Positions 1 to 8,965 of a stretch of 64,000 bases of DNA are shown in pieces. This DNA comes from Aliishimia sp963721175 (GTDB lineage: Bacteria > Pseudomonadota > Alphaproteobacteria > Rhodobacterales > Rhodobacteraceae): positions 292,243 to 356,242 of the forward strand of contig CAVRIG010000020.1 of the NCBI GenBank assembly GCA_963721175.1, in the 5' to 3' direction. A model generated the notes under the pieces. It saw nothing but the letters and a program-made list of their open reading frames with translations. It was not told the origin of the DNA and did no database searches. The stretch's first letter is position 1, and every line of letters starts with the position of its first letter. Made by a program: the position numbers and the translations under genes.

Positions 1-2846
1 CCCGACACCGGGTCGAGAGGATCGAACAGGCTTGCCACGTTCGCCGCCGTCGACACGGTCACGGTCACCGTCGCCGTGGCGGTGCCGCCGAAGCCGTCGG
101 ACACCGTGTAGTCGAACGACGCCGGCCCGCTGAAGCCCGCCGTCGGGGTGAAGATGACCTCGTCGTTGCCCGGGTCGCCGTCGCCCTTGTCGTCGAGCGC
201 CACCGTCCCGTTCACCGGGTTCGAGACGGCGCTCACCGTCAGCGTGTCGCCGTCGGGGTCGGTGTCCCCGGTGAGCAGCAGCGCCGCCGCGACCACCAGC
301 GTTCCGTCCTGCGCCACCGCCAGAGCCTCGGCGTCCGGCACCGGCGCCTGGTTGTCCTCGTCGACCGACCCGTCCTGGTCGTTGTCCTTGCCGTCGTTGA
401 TCTCCGGCGCGCCGGGATAGACCGTCGCGTCCGCGTCGTCGGCGTCCCCGGCCACCCCCGACGTCCCCGCCGGCGCCACGTAAGCCGTCAGGTTCGTCGC
501 CGGGTCGTCCACGCCGAACCCGTCCGCGTCCGCGTCCGCGTACCAGGTGAACGGTCCGTCGAGACCGTCCACGACCAGCTGCCCGGTATTGGCCGTCACT
601 CCGCCCTGGCCGTCGGTCACCTCGTAGGTGATGGAAAGCGTCGTGCTCGCGCCCGCCGCCAGCGCCGCGGCGAACTGCGCCGGGTCGAGGGTCAGAACCG
701 ACCCCGCAAGTTCGAAGACCACCGCCGCGCCGCCGCCGTCCAGCACGACGACATTCGCCACCCCCAGCGTGCCGCCGTCGCTGTCCGCCGCGCTGGCATC
801 CGCCAGCAGGTCGATCACGACCGGCGCCGCGTCCTCCGCCACCGCGCCGGCATCGATCGGGCCCGCCGTCGGCGCCACGTTCGCCGCCGTCGACACGGTC
901 ACGGTCACCGTCGCCGTGGCGGTGCCGCCGAAGCCGTCGGACACCGTGTAGTCGAACGACGCCGGCCCGCTGAAGCCCGCCGTCGGGGTGAAGATGACCT
1001 CGTCGTTGCCCGGGTCGCCGTCGCCCTTGTCGTCGAGCGCCACCGTCCCGTTCACCGGGTTCGAGACGGCGCTCACCGTCAGCGTGTCGCCGTCGGGGTC
1101 GGTGTCCCCGGTGAGCAGCAGCGCCGCCGCGACCACCAGCGTTCCGTCCTGCGCCACCGCCAGAGCCTCGGCGTCCGGCACCGGCGCCTGGTTGTCCTCG
1201 TCGACCGACCCGTCCTGGTCGTTGTCCTTGCCGTCGTTGATCTCCGGCGCGCCGGGATAGACCGTCGCGTCCGCGTCGTCGGCGTCCCCGGCCACCCCCG
1301 ACGTCCCCGCCGGCGCCACGTAAGCCGTCAGGTTCGTCGCCGGGTCGTCCACGCCGAACCCGTCCGCGTCCGCGTCCGCGTACCAGGTGAACGGTCCGTC
1401 GAGACCGTCCACGACCAGCTGCCCGGTATTGGCCGTCACTCCGCCCTGGCCGTCGGTCACCTCGTAGGTGATGGAAAGCGTCGTGCTCGCGCCCGCCGCC
1501 AGCGCCGCGGCGAACTGCGCCGGGTCGAGGGTCAGAACCGACCCCGCAAGTTCGAAGACCACCGCCGCGCCGCCGCCGTCCAGCACGACGACATTCGCCA
1601 CCCCCAGCGTGCCGCCGTCGCTGTCCGCCGCGCTGGCATCCGCCAGCAGGTCGATCACGACCGGCGCCGCGTCCTCCGCCACCGCGCCGGCATCGATCGG
1701 GCCCGCCGTCGGCGCCACGTTCGCCGCCGTCGACACGGTCACGGTCACCGTCGCCGTGGCGGTGCCGCCGAAGCCGTCGGACACCGTGTAGTCGAACGAC
1801 GCCGGCCCGCTGAAGCCCGCCGTCGGGGTGAAGATGACCTCGTCGTTGCCCGGGTCGCCGTCGCCCTTGTCGTCGAGCGCCACCGTCCCGTTCACCGGGT
1901 TCGAGACGGCGCTCACCGTCAGCGTGTCGCCGTCGGGGTCGGTGTCCCCGGTGAGCAGCAGCGCCGCCGCGACCACCAGCGTCCCGTCCTGCGCCACCGC
2001 CAGAGCCTCGGCGTCCGGCACCGGCGCGTCGTTCACTGGCTGGATGGTCACGCTGACGGACGCAGGCAGCGATCTCAGGCCTTCGCTGTCGGCAATGGTG
2101 TACGCGATCGGTGTCACCGACCCGTCGTAGTCCGGTTCGGGAGTGAAGGTGATTGCACCGGTCACCGCATCGACGCTCCAGACCCCCTGGCCCACGACCG
2201 TTTTCAGCTTGCCGCTGGCATCGTCCGCGTCCACGATCTCAACCGACGCCGGATCCGGAAGACCGTCTTCGGTGTCGGTGTCGCCGGTCACAACATCGAT
2301 CACCACCGAACTGTCCTCAACGACCGTCGCCGTTTCGGGATCGGCCACCGGCGGCTGATTGCCCACAACGAAAGACAAGTCGACCCAGTAGTTGGAATCG
2401 CGGAAGCTTTGACTTGGGAAGGCGACGCCGGATCCGTAGCGATAGACTCCGTTCTGCCCGGCCGGCGCCGTGAGCTGACCGGTCGGATCCACATAATCGG
2501 CAGTGAAAAAGTCACTGGCCGCGAAGTAATTGTCGTTGGTACGGTACGAGACCGTGTACGCTGTATTTGCCAAAACCTGAATGGGTGTGTCGAATGCGGC
2601 AGTCTGCCAGCCGGTTTCGCCCGGCGCGGACGTGAACGTCACCGTCGCCAGGAGATTCCCGCCCTCGTCCCATAGTCGCCCTTCACGGACATCCGTGTCG
2701 GTAGCGTCGCCCGCGTCACGCCAATACTTGAGCTCGGTGACGCCGCCCGCTTCTGCCGTCAGGAAGCGCATGCCGAGTTCAACCGCCGCACCGTCGTTGA
2801 ACAGATTGCCTGTTATCGGTTCAAGAGAGTCAAACAGACTTGCCAT
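1..2846 (-). CDS. Large repeat exoprotein (DUF4082 + cadherin-like + MopE-type metal-binding repeats), C-terminus beyond window
   Basis: Probably a secreted or surface repeat protein. The start is ATG at 2846, preceded by AAGGAG with a 7-nt spacer; the frame is open to the window edge (948 codons). Residues 1-160 (MASLFDSLEPITGN...) look like a DUF4082 domain. Cadherin-like/VCBS-type segments follow, with DTDPDGDTLTVS and FDYTVSDGFGGTATATV motifs. Then comes a 280-residue unit repeated almost identically, which includes an Asp-rich stretch (WYADADADGFGVDD ... NDGKDNDQDGSVDEDN) of the MopE-like calcium/metal-binding type. At the left edge the frame reads ASLFDPLDPVSG, so a second DUF4082 domain begins there. 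No N-terminal signal peptide is visible, which is common for type I-secreted VCBS proteins; that route is inference. Confidence 0.8.
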   Translation of the reverse strand, partial: MASLFDSLEPITGNLFNDGAAVELGMRFLTAEAGGVTELKYWRDAGDATDTDVREGRLWDEGGNLLATVTFTSAPGETGWQTAAFDTPIQVLANTAYTVSYRTNDNYFAASDFFTADYVDPTGQLTAPAGQNGVYRYGSGVAFPSQSFRDSNYWVDLSFVVGNQPPVADPETATVVEDSSVVIDVVTGDTDTEDGLPDPASVEIVDADDASGKLKTVVGQGVWSVDAVTGAITFTPEPDYDGSVTPIAYTIADSEGLRSLPASVSVTIQPVNDAPVPDAEALAVAQDGTLVVAAALLLTGDTDPDGDTLTVSAVSNPVNGTVALDDKGDGDPGNDEVIFTPTAGFSGPASFDYTVSDGFGGTATATVTVTVSTAANVAPTAGPIDAGAVAEDAAPVVIDLLADASAADSDGGTLGVANVVVLDGGGAAVVFELAGSVLTLDPAQFAAALAAGASTTLSITYEVTDGQGGVTANTGQLVVDGLDGPFTWYADADADGFGVDDPATNLTAYVAPAGTSGVAGDADDADATVYPGAPEINDGKDNDQDGSVDEDNQAPVPDAEALAVAQDGTLVVAAALLLTGDTDPDGDTLTVSAVSNPVNGTVALDDKGDGDPGNDEVIFTPTAGFSGPASFDYTVSDGFGGTATATVTVTVSTAANVAPTAGPIDAGAVAEDAAPVVIDLLADASAADSDGGTLGVANVVVLDGGGAAVVFELAGSVLTLDPAQFAAALAAGASTTLSITYEVTDGQGGVTANTGQLVVDGLDGPFTWYADADADGFGVDDPATNLTAYVAPAGTSGVAGDADDADATVYPGAPEINDGKDNDQDGSVDEDNQAPVPDAEALAVAQDGTLVVAAALLLTGDTDPDGDTLTVSAVSNPVNGTVALDDKGDGDPGNDEVIFTPTAGFSGPASFDYTVSDGFGGTATATVTVTVSTAANVASLFDPLDPVS
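38..2027. repeat. 840-bp in-frame tandem repeat, about 2.4 copies
   Basis: Blocks beginning at 38, 878 and 1718 follow one another with a period of exactly 840 bp (280 codons). Copies 1 and 2 look identical by eye; copy 3 matches to 2027 with a single visible change near 1983. Bases 1-37 do not match the expected repeat, so both array ends are inside the window. The period keeps the reading frame of the minus-strand exoprotein. Confidence 0.93.
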
Positions 2847-3186
2847 CGGGCACTCCTTGGTCCTGATCGACCAGCGCCGCGTCGGTAGCAGGCGCCATCG
2901 GGGGGTTGTTCTCGTCGACCGACCCGTCCTGGTCGTTGTCTTTGAGCTCGTTGATCTCCGGCGCGCCGGGATAGACCGTCGCGTCCGCGTCGTCGGCGTC
3001 TCCGGCCACCCCCGACGTCCCCGCCGGCGCCACATACGCCGTCAGGTCGTCCACGCCGAACCCGTCCGCGTCCGCGTACCAGGTGAACGGTCTGTCGAGA
3101 CCGTCCACGACCAGCTGCCCGGGATCGGCCGTCACCCCGCCCTGGCCGTCGGTCGCCTCGTAGGTGATGGAAGGCGTCGCAAATTC
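2830..3186 (-). pseudogene. Broken extra copy of the exoprotein repeat module
   Basis: The minus-strand frame here reads ITYEATDGQGGVTADPGQLV, then FTWYADADGFGVDD, then ATVYPGAPEINELKDNDQDG. This matches the 280-residue unit of the neighbouring exoprotein but with small internal deletions (one ADAD unit and the PATN segment are missing). It ends at 2830, overlapping the start of the main gene in another frame, and that gene's ribosome-binding site lies inside it. The 5' part up to 3300 has no resemblance to the repeat. It is most simply a truncated duplicate or the remains of an older, longer gene. Confidence 0.6.
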
Positions 3187-4204
3187 ACCGGCGCGGGAAT
3201 ACGGCCTCCTCCCTCCCACGGGGAAACCTGACGCAACAATCCGTTTCTCCAGCGTCGCCACGCGCCCCGAAATCACGCGCAACTCCACGACGCCACACAC
3301 ACAGCCGCACCCGAGCCGCGCATAGCCGCTCTGTCAAGAACCTGCGACCGACGCGGGAGGGGCGTCGGAACAGAGCTTCCAACACCCAACCGGCAGCGGA
3401 TGTTCGGCTTCGTGTCGCCGCAAATGACCTTCCAAAAATGCATTAGCTACACCAAAAAAAATTACTGGGCTTGCAGAACAATACTCATGCGACCCTATCG
3501 ACCATCATTCGATCATCCTGACATCAGCACAAGGTACCAATTTGCTTAGCTGCCTATCCGAATGGGGGGATGTATCTTCGATTGGTTGCGCGATCTCGCG
3601 ATGTGGGTTTGTCAGTCAACCAGAAAAGCGAATTGCAATGGGGAGTCTGGCCGAGGCAGGCAGGACGTCTTCATAGAGTTGAGAGGCGGCTGCGAGTGCG
3701 GTAGCCCAGGTGGCGGCGCTGGGTGTCGTCGTGAACGAGCAGGCATCGAGATCGGCCTGAAGGGCTTCGACGGTCACGCAGATGGTCTCGCGAAGCTGGC
3801 AGACCTTCTTGGGAGGACACCTTGTCAAGCGCCATGGTGCTTTGGCCCGCGGGGCCAATCCAGGTGATCAGGTGCTGACTTCGGCGGTTCGCGCGCGGCT
3901 GCCGGTGAACGGGAGCACCATGTGCAGCCTGCCGATCCGATGCATCAGCTTCGGATCGGCAGGCGGGAGCGGGCGCGGTTGGGAATAGACGCGGCGAGTG
4001 AAGACAGACCGGATTGACGCGTTCGCGACTCTCAGTGCACTTCCGGCACTTGATCGCGGCGAGCGTCATGTCTGCGCCCAAGTTCGGATCCTTGGGGTCA
4101 TGTCCTTCAATGTGGTGGAGACTCCGGGATCGACGCGCGCGTTCCTGATCCAATGAACGCGACATCTTGGCCAGGTCGCATTGCCTTCCGGCTGCCGTTG
4201 CTCA
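3187..4204. other. Intergenic stretch with AT-rich part and transposon debris
   Basis: No intact gene is supported here. Bases about 3420-3560 are much more AT-rich than the surroundings and could hold promoter DNA for the minus-strand exoprotein, but no convincing -35/-10 pair was picked out. A short IS3-type remnant lies near 3868-3999. The remaining open frames lack recognisable domains. Confidence 0.5.
3868..3999 (-). pseudogene. IS3-family OrfB (transposase) fragment
   Basis: The minus frame reads RRVYSQPRPLPPADPK followed by LMHRIGRLHMVLPFTGSR. This resembles the segment of IS3-group OrfB just before the DDE core (typical pattern: YxRPRP...LMRRIDxLHLExPFxGSR). It ends at a TGA at 3870-3868. 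No catalytic residues, partner OrfA or terminal repeats were found, so this is a decayed scrap. Confidence 0.5.
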
Positions 4205-4492
4205 GAGCCCGATTCGAATCTCTCTCATTGCGTTCAGGGTCTTGCCAAGTGGCGTGTGACGCGCCGGATGTGCGTGACAAGAAGCCATGCGCGGGCACTG
4301 ACGATGGTTCTCTCCCAATCCTTGGCCATTCGACGGCACCGTCCGAGCCTTGCGAGCGTGCGCTCGATAACCCATCGGCGCGGGATCACCTCGAAGCCTT
4401 GGGCGGTGTCGGAGCGTTTGACGACCTGCACTGTCCAGCGCCCGATCTTCTCGAGGGCCCCCCTCAGTTTTGGGCCGGCATAGCCGCCGTCC

Positions 4493-4533
4493 ATTGCCCG
4501 GCAGGCGATTGCGGAGCAATCGGCCGAGAGGGG
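4493..4533. repeat. Palindromic micro-insert, copy 2 (41 bp)
   Basis: This segment is absent from the expected transposase reading frame and separates VFA from DGGYAG. It begins ATTGCCCGGCAGGCGA, has a hairpin core (CGATTGC-GGA-GCAATCG, 4506-4522) and ends GAGAGGG. The two arms match those of the insert at 4696-4733. Confidence 0.8.
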
Positions 4534-4695
4534 GCAAAGACATGGCGCAGCAGCGGATAGAATGCGGCAATCGAGGCCAGCACCTCCGGGGCTCCGTCGC
4601 GATCCTGCACATCGGCGCCATGCACGACCAGTCCGACCAGCAGTCCAGTGGTATCGGTGACGATGTGGCGCTTGCGTCCATTGATCCGCTTGCCC

Positions 4696-4733
4696 ATTGC
4701 CCGGCAGGCGAATGCTTGCATTCGCTGAGAGGG
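4696..4733. repeat. Palindromic micro-insert, copy 1 (38 bp)
   Basis: This segment splits the transposase between GYDA and GKRINGRKRH. It begins ATTGCCCGGCAGGCGA, has a hairpin core (GCGAATG-CTTG-CATTCGC, 4708-4725) and ends GAGAGGG, the same arms as the copy at 4493-4533. Within the stems one base pair differs between copies in a compensatory way (A-T versus T-A), so pairing is preserved. Confidence 0.8.
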
Positions 4734-5401
4734 GCGTCGTAGCCTCTGATCCCGCCGCTTTCACTGGTTCTGACGCTTTGACTGTCGATCACCCCTGCGG
4801 ATGGGGCGGACGCGCGTCCTTCCACCACCCGCGCCACCGCGACGAGATGATGGTTCACCTCGTCGAGCAGGCCGTTGTCGCGCCAGTCGTAGAAATACCG
4901 CCGCACGGTCGACACCGGCGGGAAATCGTTCGGCAGCATGCGCCACTGGCACCCGGTCGTCGCGATATAGAGGATCGCGTCGAAGACGTCGCGCAGATCA
5001 GTCGTCCGGGGCCGTCCGATCTTCTTCGGGACCGGCATGAACGGCGCGATCAGCGCCCATTCCGCATCCGTCACATCGCTTGCATATCTGCCACCGCTGC
5101 GCACATATAGCCGGCGGGTGAATTCGGTCCAGGCCATCGTGATCTCCGTTCTGTCTCGCAAACGAACAGAATCACAACCTGCTGAATTCACTCAATCAGT
5201 TTCGGATCAGCCTCTCAGACCTCTCTGCAGTTCGGATTTCCCAATTGCAGTTTTGCCGCCGCCTGAGCACACAAAGCGCTCCGGCCAAGTCGGGGTCACT
5301 CTTTGTTCGCGCTGGGATCTGCATTCAAGGCCGCCCATCGTCCGCCATGTCTCCGGCGATCGCATCTCACAGGATTGACGGCTTCGCGCATGAGTGGCAT
5401 C

Positions 5402-5413
5402 ATATTGCAATAT
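5402..5413. promoter_or_regulatory. Perfect 12-bp palindrome upstream of the cytochrome operon
   Basis: ATATTGCAATAT is a perfect dyad about 80 bp before the first cytochrome gene start, inside the only sizeable non-coding stretch upstream of that operon (5215-5493). It could be an operator; no regulator is identified and no other copy was noticed. Confidence 0.3.
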
Positions 5414-5493
5414 TTGACTTTGCGGGGAGGTATTGGTCCGCGCCGGGATTAGGATGGTGGGCAACTTGCCTCAATTGGTTGATTGGAGATGCC

Positions 5494-7962
5494 ATGTTCC
5501 GCGTAATCTGTATTTCACTGACGGCACTTTGCTTTTTTGGATTGACTGCGCACTTGAATTCAGCCCACGCGCAGTCGGTTCTCAGCGAAGATTTTGCAGC
5601 CACAAATGAGGGCTATAGTGATACCGAGCGTGCCGGCCGTGAGGTCTGGATGTTCGCGACCGCCTTCAATGACCGGTTCTTCACCTACACCTATCCGCAG
5701 CGTCTGGGCGCGGCCATCGACTGGTACGAGATCCTGGGTGCAGACCGCCGGGATCTGTTGTTCAGCGCCTGGGGCGCGATCCCGAACCCCGATTGCTGCG
5801 TGCCCGGTTCGGAGGACTGCCCGGCGCAATCGACCGATGAGACCTACGGCTTCCAATGGTGCCCTGGCGACGACGAGCTGCTGAATTTCGTCGGCAAGGA
5901 CGGCTACCGCGACCCGGCCTGCGATTTCGAGGACGCGCCATTCGATACCTCCACCCCGCATGGGCTCACGGATCAGCGCCAGGACCCGTGCGATCTGCGT
6001 TTCGGGACATCGACCGGCGCGCTTGGCCTGCGCAAGTTCCCGAACCCGCGGTTCGATGGAGCCGCCTGGGAAGAGGTCGGCGGCTGGGAGGGGTTTGCCG
6101 CCTTCCTGTCGGAGGATCCGGACGACTCCGACAGCCGGCTCAACAGGCTCTGGGATGGTGCGGTCGAGCCGCCGTTCCGGATCGGCATGGCGTGCGGCGC
6201 GTGCCATATCGCCTATGATCCCCTGAATCCGCCGGCCGATCCGGCAAACCCGGGCTGGGAGAACATCGACGCGCTGGTCGGCAACCAGTACAGCCGGATC
6301 TCCAACCTGCTGGGAAACGGCCTGTCGGAGCACCGGCTGGAATGGCAACTGATCGCGCGTTCGCGGCCCGGCGTCGTCGATACGTCCGCACTGCCGATGG
6401 ACCTGGTCTCGAACCCCGGCACCATGAATGCCATCATAAATTTCGCGAGGCGGCCGCTGCATGAGCACGAGGTGCTGAAATGGCGCAAGACCGGGGCATG
6501 TGCGGCGGATGCCGATCCCGAGACCTGCTGGTGTGAGCCCGGGCGCGACGGCAAGTGCTGGGAGAAAGGCTTGCAGACCGAGATGGTGCCCCACGTCCTG
6601 AAGGGCGGCGAGGATTCCATTGGCTTCGTCGAGGCGATCCAGCGGGTTTACTTCAACATCGGCTCGTGCGCCGAGCAGTGCTGGATCAACCATGTCCCGG
6701 ACCTGCGCGCCGCAGATCCCGAGCAGCGCAACTATGGCCAGACGCCGTTCGAAGTCGGCCAGTGCCGTCGCGATTGCGCGTCCTTCCGGGCCATCGAGGA
6801 CAGGTTGGGCGACATCGAGGATTTCTTCCTGACGGCGCGGCCCACCGATCTTTGGCAGGCGCGTCGTCTCGGCTCGCCGCGTGATCTGGAAATCGCGCTG
6901 GACGCCGAGTTCGGCGAGGGCGCGGTCGAGGAGGGGCGCCAGGTCTTTGCGCGCACCTGTGCGCGCTGCCATTCCAGTCAGCAAGGGCCGCACGACACCG
7001 TCGACTTCCTTGCGACGGACCCTGCGGATCCGACCCTCCGTATCGATTGGCTGGGCAATGACGAGATCGTTCCCGCGTCGGAGATCGGCACCTACACAGC
7101 CCGTGCGATGCACTCGAACCACATGCAAAGCCGGGTCTGGGCCGAGTACGCTTCGCTGAACGAGAAGTCCCGACCCGCCGACCCGGTCCTGCCCGAGATC
7201 ATGAAAGGGGGCGGGCGTGGCTACTACCGCAACATCTCGCTTCTGAGCGCCTGGGCGCACGCGCCCTTCATGCACAACAACGCCATCGGACCGGAACTGT
7301 GCGGCAAGCCGGCGGAGGCCGATGTGGACTTCTACGCGTCGCCTTACGTCGACTCGGACGGAACACCTCTGACCGAGGGCGCGCCGGAATGCTGGGCCTT
7401 CGATCCCAGCGTCGAAGGCCGCTACCGGCTCTACGTGGCATCGATGGAGGCACTTTTGAACCCCGACCAGCGCGTGCCCAAGATGTTCGTCCTGGACCGC
7501 GACATCGTCATCGACGTAGCTCCGCGGGTGGAATTGCTGGGCCGCGACCTCGGGCTTTCACTGAAGATACCCGCAGGTTTCCCGGCCGTTGCCGTCAACT
7601 CGCTGCGTTACAAGGATCTGATTCAGGATCTGGTGCTGGTGGGTCGGGACGAAGCTGCGCTGGACACGAAATACGCGACGATCCTGGACGCCGACCAGCG
7701 GGCGAAACTTGAAGCCGGGCTGAGGGAGATCCGCGCGGCGTTGTTGGGCGATGCCGCCATTTCGACCATTCAATTCGTCTTGGGACAGGAGGACAAGGTC
7801 GCCGGCCGCATCCAGGATCTTACGCTGGAGGTGAACAACGACTTCATTCAGGCCTACTACTCGAACGTGCTGGGCCGGATCGAGAATGCGGGCCACCGCT
7901 TCGGCGAGAGCCTGAGCGCGCGTGAGAAGAAGGCGCTGATCGCCTTCGTGGCGACGCTCTGA
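5494..7962 (+). CDS. Periplasmic di-heme c-type cytochrome, cytochrome c peroxidase/RoxA-related
   Basis: An 822-residue exported protein with signal peptide MFRVICISLTALCFFGLTAH then LNSAHAQ. ATG 5494 is chosen because it follows TTGGAG and opens directly into the signal peptide; the frame is open further upstream, but without protein-like sequence. Two c-type heme sites are visible, C234-GACH and C489-ARCH. Later, NISLLSAWAHAPFMHNNAIG resembles the conserved segment after the second heme in the MauG/CcpA/RoxA group of di-heme enzymes. The protein is longer than ordinary peroxidases (about 350 residues) and rich in extra cysteines (DCCVPGSEDC, CWCEPG, CAEQCW). It heads a five-gene operon with 3-15-nt gaps or overlaps. 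Substrate is unknown; oxidation or oxygenation of an organic substrate in the periplasm is inference from the family. Confidence 0.72.
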   Translation: MFRVICISLTALCFFGLTAHLNSAHAQSVLSEDFAATNEGYSDTERAGREVWMFATAFNDRFFTYTYPQRLGAAIDWYEILGADRRDLLFSAWGAIPNPDCCVPGSEDCPAQSTDETYGFQWCPGDDELLNFVGKDGYRDPACDFEDAPFDTSTPHGLTDQRQDPCDLRFGTSTGALGLRKFPNPRFDGAAWEEVGGWEGFAAFLSEDPDDSDSRLNRLWDGAVEPPFRIGMACGACHIAYDPLNPPADPANPGWENIDALVGNQYSRISNLLGNGLSEHRLEWQLIARSRPGVVDTSALPMDLVSNPGTMNAIINFARRPLHEHEVLKWRKTGACAADADPETCWCEPGRDGKCWEKGLQTEMVPHVLKGGEDSIGFVEAIQRVYFNIGSCAEQCWINHVPDLRAADPEQRNYGQTPFEVGQCRRDCASFRAIEDRLGDIEDFFLTARPTDLWQARRLGSPRDLEIALDAEFGEGAVEEGRQVFARTCARCHSSQQGPHDTVDFLATDPADPTLRIDWLGNDEIVPASEIGTYTARAMHSNHMQSRVWAEYASLNEKSRPADPVLPEIMKGGGRGYYRNISLLSAWAHAPFMHNNAIGPELCGKPAEADVDFYASPYVDSDGTPLTEGAPECWAFDPSVEGRYRLYVASMEALLNPDQRVPKMFVLDRDIVIDVAPRVELLGRDLGLSLKIPAGFPAVAVNSLRYKDLIQDLVLVGRDEAALDTKYATILDADQRAKLEAGLREIRAALLGDAAISTIQFVLGQEDKVAGRIQDLTLEVNNDFIQAYYSNVLGRIENAGHRFGESLSAREKKALIAFVATL

Positions 7963-7975
7963 GGAGGCGCGGGAC

Positions 7976-8965
7976 ATGAAAGGCATAATCCGCACCATCG
8001 CCGGCCTGGTCATCGTGGGCGTCGTCGCGGTGGTCGGGCTTTGGGCCATCAAGCTGGCGGGGTATGGCTACCTTCTCTCGATCTCGCATGACGCGCCCGA
8101 GCCCATCGCCCTGCCCGAGCCCTTTCCCTTCGCACCGGAGAACGATCCGGACATCGCCGATCCCGACAATCCGACCAAGGTGTTCCGCGTCGATTTCGCT
8201 CGTGTCGAGCACGAGTTCCCGCTGAGCCGGGAACATCTCGCGGCACTGCAACCCGGCCATATCTACTCGATGAATCAGGAGCAGATCGACCAGCTTTACG
8301 GGCGCCTGACCGCAGGTCCGATCCCGGACGGTGCCTACCTGGGCGACCTGATCTTTCCGCGCGGCGACGGCATGAAACCGCGGCTGGAAGAGATTCTGGG
8401 CGGCATCAAGGGCCGCATCGCCGCGGCAAAGCTCGAGCGGGCGGAAAACGCGGGCCGCGCGCTCTGGAAAGGCAAGATGTTCTACCGCGATGACCGGCTT
8501 CTGAGGAACTTCATCGAGGATCTCCGCCCGTTGCGGGACCTGATCGACGATCCCTCGGCCCTGCCTTCCGCAGAAGTTCCGCGCGAGGGACCGCTGAGCT
8601 ACATCATTCCCAACACCGATGTCTGGCTCCTGTTCCCCGCCAAGCTCCATTGCGGGCAGAGCCTGCTGGATGGGCGACGTGAGGCGGTGATCATCGATTA
8701 TGCCTACAATGATGGGCTGCCCGGCTATCAGGCGCACCCGGACGATCTGGTAAATCGCCACGGTCTGCAGATCCGTGACGAGATCAGGATGATCAGGCCG
8801 GGGTTCTACCTGGGCCGGGCCTATGCGAAGAAGATCTTCCTGCTGAACTTCGTGCTCTACAACGAGGAGGTGGCAGAAGCCGGGCTGGATGCATTCACGG
8901 CCGGCGAGCCGATTGCCGAGGACTGCTGGCCCGGCGAGCAGGCACGCCACGCATCGATGCAATGA
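7976..8965 (+). CDS. Membrane-anchored conserved protein of unknown function in cytochrome operon
   Basis: A 329-residue protein starting 13 nt after the previous stop, with GGAGG upstream of the ATG. Residues 5-25 (IRTIAGLVIVGVVAVVGLWA) form one transmembrane or uncleaved signal segment; the rest should be periplasmic. There is no CxxCH heme motif and only a few cysteines (LHCGQSLL, EDCWPGE). I do not recognise the family. Its position between two cytochrome genes, with a 4-nt ATGA overlap into the next gene, suggests a structural or assembly partner of the cytochromes. Confidence 0.75.
   Translation: MKGIIRTIAGLVIVGVVAVVGLWAIKLAGYGYLLSISHDAPEPIALPEPFPFAPENDPDIADPDNPTKVFRVDFARVEHEFPLSREHLAALQPGHIYSMNQEQIDQLYGRLTAGPIPDGAYLGDLIFPRGDGMKPRLEEILGGIKGRIAAAKLERAENAGRALWKGKMFYRDDRLLRNFIEDLRPLRDLIDDPSALPSAEVPREGPLSYIIPNTDVWLLFPAKLHCGQSLLDGRREAVIIDYAYNDGLPGYQAHPDDLVNRHGLQIRDEIRMIRPGFYLGRAYAKKIFLLNFVLYNEEVAEAGLDAFTAGEPIAEDCWPGEQARHASMQ

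Larger units (their letters stand above)
4234..5137 (-). pseudogene. IS5-family transposase, disrupted by two palindromic micro-inserts
   Basis: The start is MAWTEFTRRLYVRSGG at 5137. Frame 1 runs to GGIRGYDA near 4734, frame 2 carries GKRINGRKRHIVTDT to LLRHVFA, and frame 3 carries DGGYAGPKL, RRWVIERTLARLGR and the stop at 4234. Together these give a complete IS427-type DDE transposase: VIDSQS (first Asp), VFA|DGGYAG (second Asp, split by insert 2) and VIERT (Glu). Removing the inserts at 4696-4733 (38 nt) and 4493-4533 (41 nt) leaves 825 nt, exactly 275 codons including the stop. As it stands the gene cannot make a full product. Confidence 0.88.
4205..5214 (-). mobile_element. IS5-family element (IS427-like), about 1,010 bp, defective
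   Basis: The ends are imperfect inverted repeats: bases 4205-4220 (GAGCCCGATTCGAATC) and the reverse complement of 5199-5214 (GAGGCTGATCCGAAAC) match at 12 of 16 positions. Both ends are flanked by TCA (4202-4204 and 5215-5217), a 3-bp target duplication of the TNA type expected for the IS427 group. The single transposase gene inside is broken by two small palindromic inserts. Confidence 0.82.

Noticed and set aside
38..2027. Regular repeat considered as a CRISPR-like or satellite array
   Set aside because: The period is 840 bp with no spacer variation, and it encodes an in-frame protein module.
4464..4764. Reading the IS5 transposase segments as separate small genes
   Set aside because: Joined after removing two palindromic inserts they give exactly one 275-codon transposase; individually none contains a complete domain.
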